Shown here: positions 1-4,058 of the stretch, one piece after another
Numbering within the stretch: position 1 is the first letter of the stretch
Layout: the number at the start of each line of letters is the position of its first letter
Program-made: the position numbers and the translations under genes
Assembly (NCBI GenBank): GCA_001786365.1
Contig: MFWK01000027.1
Span: 197-11,180, forward strand
DNA from: Candidatus Nomurabacteria bacterium RIFOXYD2_FULL_35_12
Lineage (GTDB): Bacteria > Patescibacteriota > Minisyncoccia > Phycocordibacterales > UBA9973
Direction of reading: 5' to 3'
Length of the DNA stretch: 10,984 bases
The notes under the pieces: model-generated
Databases searched by the model: none
Seen by the model: only the letters and a program-made list of their open reading frames with translations
What the model was told of the DNA's origin: nothing

Positions 1-295
1 TCTAGTCTTGCGACTAAAGTTTGGGCTCCTTCCTTTTCGCTCGCCGCTACTGGGGAAATGCATATTTGTTTCTACTCCTCCTGGTACTGAGATGTTTCAC
101 TTCCCAGGGTGCGCTCTTTAACGATAAACGTTAAAATTGTCCCGACGTAAACGTCGGGACAGGGTTTCCCCATTCGGAAATCTTCGGATCAAAGGTTGCT
201 AAGCACCTCCCCGAAGCTTATCGCAGCAACGCCACGTCCTTCATCGCCTCTTAAAGTCAAGGCATCCACCGTACGCCCTTAAATTTCCTGTTAAG
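1..295 (-). rRNA. rrl: 23S ribosomal RNA, 5' part (runs off left edge)
   Basis: Read on the minus strand this is the conserved 5' region of large-subunit rRNA. It contains GGCGTACGGTGGATGCC, the stretch GATAAGCTTCGGGGAGGTGC, CCGAATGGGGAAACCC and CCCAGTAGCGGCGAGCGAA, in the order found in E. coli 23S domain I. By comparison with the E. coli start, which lies 22 nt before GGTGG, the mature 5' end falls near position 292; the exact end is uncertain by about 10 nt. A perfect hairpin at 138-161 fills the position of a variable helix just after GGGGAAACCC. The rest of the gene lies to the left of the window. No 16S gene or tRNA precedes it here: the same strand upstream holds protein genes and a terminator, so this 23S gene is not preceded by 16S in the normal way. 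Confidence 0.97.
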
Positions 296-500
296 AAATT
301 TGAAAACCACAACCCTACATTACTGTAGGGAAAAACAAAGCCAAAAAAATTAACAGATATCCTGTTTGCGACCGCTCGCTACCTCAGATACCTTTTGGCT
401 TTTCCTTATCTCTAAAAAAGACCCTCTCTATACAAATTGTATGGAGAGAAATTTAGGATAAGATTTAAATTTTCAATTTGCAATTCATCCTGATTTTTCA
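296..500 (-). other. 23S rRNA leader / promoter region with strong hairpins, no gene
   Basis: No coding region is visible here. On the transcribed (minus) strand there is a 7-bp hairpin with a GUAA tetraloop at 313-330 (CCCTACA-GTAA-TGTAGGG). A longer stem pairs AAAGCCAAAA (near 396-406) with TTTTGGCTTT (near 338-348) and encloses a small GCGA-GCGG-TCGC hairpin. A near-palindrome at 282-302 (AAATTTC/GAAATTT) spans the predicted 23S 5' end. These look like precursor-rRNA processing or leader structures. No boxA sequence or tRNA was recognised. An imperfect inverted repeat at 424-448 (CTCTCTATAC/GTATGGAGAG) pairs better on the plus strand, so it could be DNA-level symmetry rather than RNA. Confidence 0.5.
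455..483 (-). promoter_or_regulatory. candidate 23S rRNA promoter (TTGCAA-17-TATCCT)
   Basis: On the minus strand TTGCAA (483-478) is followed after exactly 17 nt by TATCCT (460-455), predicting a start near 448, downstream of the terminator at 503-525. It is a mediocre sigma-70-type match. The much better promoter at 602-630 could drive the 23S gene instead if the terminator between them is read through or antiterminated. Confidence 0.3.
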
Positions 501-502
501 AC

Positions 503-525
503 AAAAAAACCGCCTTTCAAGGCGG
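503..525 (-). terminator. rho-independent terminator
   Basis: On the minus strand CCGCCTTGAAAGGCGG (525-510) forms a GC-rich 6-bp stem with a UGAA loop, directly followed by seven T residues (509-503). This is a textbook intrinsic terminator. It ends whatever is transcribed from the promoter at 602-630, so it separates that transcript from the 23S gene. The upstream stem ATAGAC/GTCTAT shares bases with it through GGCCGCC (see the ncRNA entry). Confidence 0.8.
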
Positions 526-596
526 CCTATAGACAAAAGAAAGAGTCTATTTAGGGCCTGCCTTTTAAACTGTTTCTTGTAATATTCATACTGATT
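503..596 (-). ncRNA. putative small RNA or attenuated leader upstream of 23S
   Basis: A near-ideal promoter (602-630) and an intrinsic terminator (503-525) bracket about 94 nt that hold no gene of normal size. The predicted transcript starts near A595/A596. It carries a stem of ATAGAC (552-547) with GTCTAT (536-531), extended by GGCC pairing. The 3' arm AGGCC shares two C residues with the terminator stem, so the two hairpins may compete. A 12-codon reading frame starts at ATG 587-585 (MNITRNSLKGRP); it has no ribosome binding site and could be a leader peptide or chance. I recognise no Rfam family. Alternatives are a trans-acting sRNA, a leader whose terminator tunes 23S transcription, or a peptide-coding leader. 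Confidence 0.45.
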
Positions 597-601
597 AAGA
601 G

Positions 602-630
602 AGTATATATGAAAGGAAATACTATGTCAA
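602..630 (-). promoter_or_regulatory. strong sigma-70-type promoter TTGACA-17-TATACT
   Basis: On the minus strand a perfect -35 TTGACA (630-625) lies exactly 17 nt before TATACT (607-602). This is the best-formed two-box promoter in the window, where most other genes rely on a -10 only. The predicted start is about 595. It points at the short terminator-ended segment and then at 23S rRNA, and its quality suits a stable RNA. Confidence 0.7.
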
Positions 631-681
631 ATCGGTGTTATTGGATAACCTGTGGACATCTTTTATGCAATAAACTAAATT

Positions 682-948
682 TTATCTAGGTTGTACAAAA
701 CTACCAGATCTAAAATTACCAGCATTGTCTGTGGGAAAATCTAAAAAAGCCTTTTTTAAAGCCTCTTCTAACTTCTTAAATACCTCCTCTGTTTTAAGCA
801 TAGACCGCTCATCATACACTGAAGAATAGTTATTAAAATTTCCTTGCAACATAGATAAAGTCTTAACAATTCCATTTATTCTTAGTTTTAATATATTTTT
901 TCTAGCTTCTAATGTATTAAGTTCTGCTGGAGAGTCTTCCCTAGGCAT
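682..948 (-). CDS. hypothetical protein, 88 aa
   Basis: I do not recognise a family. The predicted protein is soluble, has no signal peptide or membrane segment, and is largely helical. Residues 13-36 are rich in Lys, Leu and Ile, and residues 50-68 (TEEVFKKLEEALKKAF) form an amphipathic, possibly coiled-coil helix. There are no cysteines. It starts at ATG 948; a TATAAA box (962-957) lies 8 nt before the start, compatible with the leaderless pattern of its neighbours. There is no Shine-Dalgarno. It follows the decayed hicA remnant by 36 nt, but nothing links it to toxin-antitoxin function. No clear terminator follows its stop. It could be a fast-evolving real gene; codon use gives no reason to reject it. 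Confidence 0.55.
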   Translation of the reverse strand: MPREDSPAELNTLEARKNILKLRINGIVKTLSMLQGNFNNYSSVYDERSMLKTEEVFKKLEEALKKAFLDFPTDNAGNFRSGSFVQPR

Positions 949-984
949 AAAATTTATTTATATTTTAACTTTAATAATTTCGAC

Positions 985-1070
985 TTATTTATAATTTATT
1001 CCACTCGCTTGAAGAAATCCCAGCAAGTTTAAATTTTGAATTAATTTTTTACCGAAATTGGCTTAGGCAT
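985..1070 (-). pseudogene. hicA: decayed hicA toxin remnant, downstream of hicB
   Basis: An ATG at 1070 overlaps the hicB stop codon (ATGCCTAA, 8 nt), the overlap expected for a hicBA operon. It opens with MPKPISVK and then hits TAA at 1043-1041. Adding a single A to the run of six A residues at 1050-1045 restores MPKPISVKKLIQNLNLLGF, which fits the N-terminus of HicA toxins (P-x-S-x-x-x-L-I/V-x-x-L-x-x-L-G-F). After LGF the match is lost, and this frame ends at 987-985 without the G-S-H catalytic segment. The toxin therefore appears both frameshifted and truncated. That it is a remnant is inference from this match and the overlap; an unrelated short ORF is less likely. Confidence 0.6.
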
Positions 1071-1305
1071 TTTTCAACAAAGAACTTGTAGATGGAAAAC
1101 GAAATCCTGGTATTTTTTTATCTGACTTTATAGACAAAACTAACCAATCTTCAAGCACTTCTTGAAGTTCTTTTCTGCAAGTTTCTAAAGTCTTTGCATT
1201 TGCCCAAATACCCTTAACTTCTGGTATCTCACCAAAATAAGTCTTATCCTTTAAAAGCTTATATTTTGCAGTATTTAATTGTTTATTTATAAAATCTGTT
1301 AACAT
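1063..1305 (-). CDS. hicB: HicB-family antitoxin (apparently orphaned), 80 aa
   Basis: Residues 14-56 match the HicB (UPF0150) core: KYKLLKDKTYFGEIPEVKG, then a W-A-N-x-K-T-L turn, then the helix ETCRKELQEVLEDWLVLSI. This is the small alpha/beta fold that masks the HicA RNase. The ATG at 1305 is preferred over one at 1365: the upstream one would add 20 residues that do not fit the family and would span an extended -10 box, and 1305 lies exactly 6 nt after that box (leaderless start). The tail after residue 66 (GFRFPSTSSLLKNA) is atypical and carries no DNA-binding domain. The downstream toxin is broken (985-1070), so this is probably a relic or a stand-alone antitoxin that might act on another HicA. 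Confidence 0.85.
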   Translation of the reverse strand: MLTDFINKQLNTAKYKLLKDKTYFGEIPEVKGIWANAKTLETCRKELQEVLEDWLVLSIKSDKKIPGFRFPSTSSLLKNA

Positions 1306-1311
1306 AGATTG

Positions 1312-1320
1312 ATTATACCA
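1312..1320 (-). promoter_or_regulatory. extended -10 (TGGTATAAT), leaderless start of hicB
   Basis: The minus strand reads TGG-TATAAT-CAATCT-ATG: a perfect -10 with the TGn extension and six bases before the start codon. Transcription would begin at or next to the A of ATG. A TTGACA at 1350-1345 is 27 nt from the -10, too far to act as its -35. Confidence 0.7.
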
Positions 1321-1336
1321 CAACCAATTAAAAAGC

Positions 1337-1377
1337 AAAAAAGATGTCAACAGGGATAACCCCATGACATCTTTTTT
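1337..1377. terminator. bidirectional hairpin terminator between MscS-like gene and hicB
   Basis: A perfect 13-bp inverted repeat, AAAAAAGATGTCA (1337-1349) and TGACATCTTTTTT (1365-1377), encloses a 15-nt loop that itself holds a GGG-ATAA-CCC mini-stem. A run of T follows the stem in either direction. It sits 25 nt after the stop of the gene at 1403-2101 and just upstream of the hicB promoter, so it isolates the two units. Confidence 0.8.
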
Positions 1378-1402
1378 GTAAGAAAACTATCTAAAATATA
1401 GA

Positions 1403-2101
1403 TTATTCTCTGTGAGAAACTTCTTCGCTAACTTTTGCGATAAACTTTGCAGCTGCGTCTCTACCACCCAAACCGAAAGCAAGAGCTCCACCGATGGAGA
1501 CCATTGCAATGATTCCAGTGAAAAGAACACTCATGTAGTAGTCTGCAACTCCTAATTGTCCTAGGGCAATTATGAAAGCAAATATCCAAATGGCATATTT
1601 TGCAATAGTGCCGAGCATATTTGCAGAAGTTAAGTTCATTGTTCTTGCAGAAGCAGAAACTGCCTTTGAGATAACCTCAGCTACGATAGTAGAAATTATC
1701 AAGATAAGTGCAGCAACGATAACTCTAGGCAAGAAACTTAATACATCGTATTGCAAGAAATCTTTGATGCTGTTTAGACCAACTAAATCAAGTGAAGGAA
1801 TAAGGAATACAACGATTACAAACCACTTCACTACTTGTCCGATAAAGTATCCAGAATTCAAGTTCATTCCTGCTCTTCGGAAGAAACCATCTACACCAAT
1901 AGATCGGAGAAGATTGTCTATTTTCAAAGCGCTGAAGACTTGCTCTAGGGCTTTAGCGATAATACCACCCAAAACCCAACCGATAATAAAAAATACAATT
2001 GCTACGATAAAGTTCGGAACAAATTGAACAAAACCAGCCCACAAACTTAAAAGCGACTCATTAAAAACCTGACCCCATGTATTTAAACCTAATGTTTCCA
2101 T
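1403..2101 (-). CDS. MscS-like conserved TM-helix membrane protein, 232 aa
   Basis: An integral inner-membrane protein with about five hydrophobic helices (roughly residues 26-50, 84-105, 121-143, 163-184 and 190-212). The last helix ends in GGALAFGLGGRDAAAKFIAKV (204-224), which matches the pore-lining helix and the G-L-G-G-R-D signature of the conserved TM-helix / small-conductance mechanosensitive channel relatives. The cytoplasmic beta domain of true MscS is absent: the protein stops soon after this motif. The family is widespread in small-genome bacteria; a role as an osmotic-release channel or membrane scaffold is inferred. It starts at ATG 2101 in an AT-rich upstream region without a Shine-Dalgarno or clear -10. 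It is a single-gene unit ending in the terminator at 1337-1377. Confidence 0.85.
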   Translation of the reverse strand: METLGLNTWGQVFNESLLSLWAGFVQFVPNFIVAIVFFIIGWVLGGIIAKALEQVFSALKIDNLLRSIGVDGFFRRAGMNLNSGYFIGQVVKWFVIVVFLIPSLDLVGLNSIKDFLQYDVLSFLPRVIVAALILIISTIVAEVISKAVSASARTMNLTSANMLGTIAKYAIWIFAFIIALGQLGVADYYMSVLFTGIIAMVSIGGALAFGLGGRDAAAKFIAKVSEEVSHRE

Positions 2102-2135
2102 AAATAATAAATTATTAATAATAAACCTTTTTAAG

Positions 2136-2173
2136 TCCCGACGACTAATCGGGATCCCGACACCACGTCGGGA
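2136..2173. repeat. double CCCGAC/GTCGGG palindrome (REP-like)
   Basis: Two adjacent hairpins: TCCCGA (2136-2141) with TCGGGA (2149-2154), and TCCCGAC (2155-2161) with GTCGGGA (2167-2173). The outer TCCCGACG (2136-2143) can also pair with CGTCGGGA (2166-2173) around a perfect TCGGGATCCCGA palindrome, so cruciform and nested folds compete. It is intergenic, between the wHTH gene and the MscS-like gene. The arms resemble the hairpin inside 23S rRNA (138-161) and, less closely, the RAYT-flanking palindromes. Confidence 0.7.
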
Positions 2174-2216
2174 TTTCGACCCTATTAAAGTTCTATAGTA
2201 TTAAGTATACCAAATT

Positions 2217-2807
2217 TTAACCCTTTTTTAATACCTGTGTGGATAACTCTTTTGTCTGGGAAACGATCTCATGAGGAAAGTCCAAAATATCTCGAATAAG
2301 CTTGTCATACATATTCAACCTGTAAATAAACTCTTTTGTATTAAAAATAGCATAAGTAAGCTCTACTCCTATCTCCGCTTCCAGTCTACGAACTCCTGCC
2401 TCTATTTTGCCTCGTTTTAGCTTGTCCCCTACTATCAACAAATCCACCCTGCTATTATTATTTTTTATAAAAACACCGGAAACAACGAGAAATTTGATTC
2501 GTCCTACACTTTTAAAATTATTTATTATTTTTTCTTTGTTTAAAGTATCGGAACGGACCAAAAGCTCTTCTAAAGCTCCTGCATATTGAAAAGCAGAATT
2601 AAAATACCAATCCAGAGAAGTCTTTGAACGTTTCTTGATAAAATTTATAGAAGACAAGAGCCTAAGTTCCTTACGAACCATCTCAATATCTACTCTACTT
2701 CGTTTTGCGACATCCTTGCTCTTAAAGCCCTTACCTCTATTAAGTAAAAATAGCCTCATTATTTTAACCCTTGCGCCATTGCCTACTATTTTCCCGAGAA
2801 TTTCCAT
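2217..2807 (-). CDS. winged-helix regulator with nucleotidyltransferase-like domain, 196 aa
   Basis: The N-terminus (residues 1-70) is a winged helix-turn-helix: an ILGKIVGNGARVKIMRLFLLN start, a recognition segment near 28-52 (SKDVAKRSRVDIEMVRKELRLL), and a wing ending in WYFN. The second half (about 103-165) resembles the minimal nucleotidyltransferase fold: LVVSGVFIKNNNSRVDLLIVG, then RRLEAEIGVELTYAIFNTKEF. The G-S-x-A-R-G and D-x-D catalytic signatures are not intact (only SG...RVDLLIVGD), so it is probably a non-catalytic, sensor-like domain. The pairing of wHTH with degenerate NTase is common in Parcubacteria and archaea and is usually annotated as a transcriptional regulator; its target is unknown. 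The start ATG 2807 lies 6 nt after TAGAAT (leaderless). A consensus TTATCCACA lies inside the 3' end (2246-2238). Confidence 0.8.
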   Translation of the reverse strand: MEILGKIVGNGARVKIMRLFLLNRGKGFKSKDVAKRSRVDIEMVRKELRLLSSINFIKKRSKTSLDWYFNSAFQYAGALEELLVRSDTLNKEKIINNFKSVGRIKFLVVSGVFIKNNNSRVDLLIVGDKLKRGKIEAGVRRLEAEIGVELTYAIFNTKEFIYRLNMYDKLIRDILDFPHEIVSQTKELSTQVLKKG

Positions 2808-2813
2808 CTAGAC

Positions 2814-2819
2814 ATTCTA
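2814..2819 (-). promoter_or_regulatory. -10 box TAGAAT, leaderless start of wHTH gene
   Basis: The minus strand reads TAGAAT-GTCTAG-ATG, so the box lies exactly six bases before the start codon, as at hicB and the 32-aa gene. No Shine-Dalgarno is present and there is no room for one if transcription starts about 7 nt after the -10. Confidence 0.55.
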
Positions 2820-2843
2820 GTCCTTTTTCAAGAAAAGACAAGC

Positions 2844-2867
2844 GGAAAACAAACCCCTAAAAAGGGG
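2844..2867 (-). terminator. probable terminator of rplJL operon
   Basis: On the minus strand CCCCTTTTTAGGGG (2867-2854) makes a 5-bp stem with a U-rich loop, followed by TTTGTTTTCC (2853-2844). An alternative pairing uses the AACCCC further upstream (near 2878-2873). It lies 16 nt after the rplL stop and before the wHTH promoter. The stem is short and the U tract is interrupted. Confidence 0.5.
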
Positions 2868-2882
2868 ATTAAGGGGTTGTAT

Positions 2883-3248
2883 TTATTTCAATTCTACCTT
2901 GCCTCCTGCTGCTTCGATTTTCTTCTTCAAATCATTAGCTTCTTCTTTCTTCATACCTACTTTTAGGGTTGAAGGAGCAGCGTCCACCAAGTCCTTGGCA
3001 TCTTTCAAGCCTAGGCCTAGGGTTTCCTTTACTATCTTCATGACAGCAATCTTTTGATCACCAGCAGAAGTGAGCATAACTGTATAAGCGCTCTGCTCTT
3101 CAGCAGCCGGAGCGGCAGCACCTGCACCAGCTCCTGCAACAACGGTAGCAGATACTCCAAACTTTACCTCGATAGCCTTTACGAGCTCATTTAATTCTAG
3201 GACAGAAGCTCCTTCAAGGTCTTTTAAAAATGCATCAAATTTTGACAT
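2883..3248 (-). CDS. rplL: 50S ribosomal protein L7/L12
   Basis: The full-length 121-residue stalk protein. Residues 1-33 are the helical dimerisation domain that binds L10 (KFDAFLKDLEGASVLELNEL). Residues 36-50 are the Ala/Gly/Pro-rich flexible hinge. Residues 53-121 are the globular C-terminal domain, with the factor-contact helices QKIAVMKIVKETLGLGLKDA and KDLVDAAP, where translation GTPases dock. It lies 89 nt after rplJ in the same operon, with a strong palindrome in the gap. No Shine-Dalgarno precedes ATG 3248. There is nothing unusual in the protein itself. Confidence 0.98.
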   Translation of the reverse strand: MSKFDAFLKDLEGASVLELNELVKAIEVKFGVSATVVAGAGAGAAAPAAEEQSAYTVMLTSAGDQKIAVMKIVKETLGLGLKDAKDLVDAAPSTLKVGMKKEEANDLKKKIEAAGGKVELK

Positions 3249-3274
3249 GTGTTTTTTTGTTAACTTAATAATAT

Positions 3275-3330
3275 CCTCACCCCTTCACCCCTCTCCATTT
3301 AGAAAAAATGGAGAGGGGTTGGGGGAGAGG
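3275..3330. repeat. 56-bp palindrome between rplJ and rplL
   Basis: The core is a perfect 13-bp inverted repeat, CCCCTCTCCATTT (3288-3300) with AAATGGAGAGGGG (3306-3318), around a 5-nt loop. It is extended imperfectly by outer CCTC-A-CCCC and GGGGG-A-GAGG arms. The CCTCACCCC...GGGGAGAGG type resembles short dispersed palindromic elements seen in many bacterial genomes. In rplJL mRNA it would be a very stable hairpin between the two cistrons, with no T run for termination. It may stabilise or help process the rplL part of the transcript, which is needed in excess over L10; that role is inference. Confidence 0.75.
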
Positions 3331-3337
3331 TAAATTT

Positions 3338-3826
3338 CTACTTACCTTTTACCTTCCCTACTTCACCGACAGCGATAGCTAAACGTTGCATAGGACTCTT
3401 GAGCAAAAATGCCAATTTGGAAAGTAATACTTCCTTGCTTGGTATCATTGCGAGCTCCATCATCCGGTCCTTGCCGACAAATTTACCTTCGAAAATTCCT
3501 CCCAAAATACTCAAAACTATTCCTTTGTGAGTTTTTTGAAAATTATAAATTTCTCGAGGACTTGCTATTTCGTCTTTGGAATAAGCGATGGCGACTTCTC
3601 CATCTAGTTTCGGAACTTCACCTTCGGCTTTGCCTTTGAGGGCGCGACCGAGAAGAGTCTTTCTGGAAACTTTATAACCGACACCTCCTGTTCGGAGCTC
3701 TCGGCGCAAGACTGTCTCGTCGCTCACTTTCAAACCATGAAAGTTTACGAAGACAACGGACTTGCTTCCTTTTACAGCTCCTTCCAAGTCTTTAATTATT
3801 TCTTCTTTTTTTGATTTTAACAGCAT
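3338..3826 (-). CDS. rplJ: 50S ribosomal protein L10
   Basis: The 162-residue stalk-base protein that binds 23S rRNA and carries L7/L12 dimers on its C-terminal helix. The family pattern is clear: KKEEIIKDLEGAVKGSKSVVFVNFHGL (7-32), VSDETVLRRELR (34-45), the RKTLLGRALKG segment (55-65), LGGIFEGK (108-115) and LAMIPSKEVLLSKLAFLLK (125-143), followed by the L12-binding helix. It starts at ATG 3826 without a Shine-Dalgarno. It is preceded by an L10 leader RNA and its own promoter, so L10 is expected to repress its own operon. The usual upstream partners rplK-rplA and downstream rpoB are not adjacent. Confidence 0.97.
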   Translation of the reverse strand: MLLKSKKEEIIKDLEGAVKGSKSVVFVNFHGLKVSDETVLRRELRTGGVGYKVSRKTLLGRALKGKAEGEVPKLDGEVAIAYSKDEIASPREIYNFQKTHKGIVLSILGGIFEGKFVGKDRMMELAMIPSKEVLLSKLAFLLKSPMQRLAIAVGEVGKVKGK

Positions 3827-3921
3827 ATATTTTTGACAAAATAAAAACGGCCTTTAAGCCACAATAAAACATCGACCACTCTGTAGGATTTACGTCTTTC
3901 GACACCTACTGTCTTTGCGGT
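3827..3921 (-). promoter_or_regulatory. L10 leader (autoregulatory mRNA leader of rplJL)
   Basis: The minus-strand leader contains CGCAAAGACAGTAGGTGTC, a GAAA tetraloop, GACG and then ATCCTACAGAG. GTAGG pairs with CCTAC around a GTC-GAAA-GAC hairpin. The AGACAG-purine-AGG and CCU-x-C-x-GAG elements are those of the ribosomal protein L10 leader family, which is bound by L10 or the L10-L12 complex to repress the operon. Before the start codon GGCTTAAAGGCCGTTTTTATTTT (3857-3835) gives a weak hairpin plus T run that might act as an attenuator. The assignment is by recognised motif, not a covariance search. Confidence 0.7.
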
Positions 3922-3927
3922 AAATCC

Positions 3928-3955
3928 ACTATAGCATAAATTATTTATTTTGCAA
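3928..3955 (-). promoter_or_regulatory. rplJ promoter with extended -10 (TGCTATAGT)
   Basis: On the minus strand TTGCAA (3955-3950) is followed after 16 nt by TATAGT (3933-3928), and TGC directly before the -10 makes it an extended -10. The predicted start near 3921 gives a leader of about 95 nt covering the L10 leader. The -35 overlaps the last codons of the 32-aa gene. Confidence 0.65.
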
Positions 3956-4043
3956 GATAATTTGCCAAAAAAACTCCAACAATTCCGAGAATTATCATTC
4001 CCATAAAAATGACCAGAACCTTAAAAAAATGCTTAGTTACCAT
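3945..4043 (-). CDS. small membrane protein, 32 aa
   Basis: ATG at 4043 and TAA at 3947-3945 enclose MVTKHFFKVLVIFMGMIILG followed by IVGVFLANYLAK. This is a single transmembrane helix (about residues 9-27) with a Lys/His-rich N-terminus and a terminal Lys. Support for a real gene comes from the promoter: TGA-TATAAT lies exactly 6 nt before the ATG, the leaderless arrangement used by larger genes in this window. There is no Shine-Dalgarno. The TATAAT directly follows the TGA stop of the secreted protein gene, and the reading frame ends within the rplJ promoter. I recognise no family and do not assign a function. Without homologs, chance hydrophobicity in AT-rich DNA cannot be excluded. Confidence 0.55.
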   Translation of the reverse strand: MVTKHFFKVLVIFMGMIILGIVGVFLANYLAK

Positions 4044-4049
4044 ATTTTC

Positions 4050-4058
4050 ATTATATCA
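4050..4058 (-). promoter_or_regulatory. extended -10 (TGATATAAT), leaderless start of 32-aa gene
   Basis: The minus strand reads TGA-TATAAT-GAAAAT-ATG, a perfect extended -10 six bases before the start codon. The TGA is also the stop codon of the preceding 1115-aa gene, so promoter and stop share bases. Confidence 0.6.

Noticed and set aside
296..680. tRNA or 16S remnant in the 23S upstream region
   Set aside because: No cloverleaf with a GTTCRA-like T arm and no conserved 16S segments were found on either strand.
1345..1350. TTGACA as the -35 of the hicB promoter
   Set aside because: It is 27 nt from the TATAAT, far outside functional spacing, and is part of the terminator stem.
1306..1365. 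Upstream ATG (1365) as the start of the first hicB
   Set aside because: The extra 20 residues are encoded by the terminator and promoter sequence, including TATAAT, and do not fit HicB; ATG 1305 matches the 6-nt leaderless spacing.
1572..2027. Plus-strand open frame of 151 codons
   Set aside because: It lies entirely within the MscS-like gene on the other strand, whose protein has clear membrane helices and a family signature; the plus-strand product has no recognisable features or promoter.
2238..2246. Consensus DnaA box TTATCCACA, plus TTATCCAA/TGTCCACA near 640-660, as a replication origin
   Set aside because: The 2238-2246 site is single and inside a coding region, the 640-660 sites are imperfect, and there is no cluster of boxes, no dnaA or dnaN, and no AT-rich unwinding element next to them.
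3886..3927. GGATTTAC/GTAAATCC pairing in the L10 leader as a regulatory switch
   Set aside because: One arm (3927-3920) lies at or before the predicted transcription start, so most of it would not be in the RNA from this promoter.
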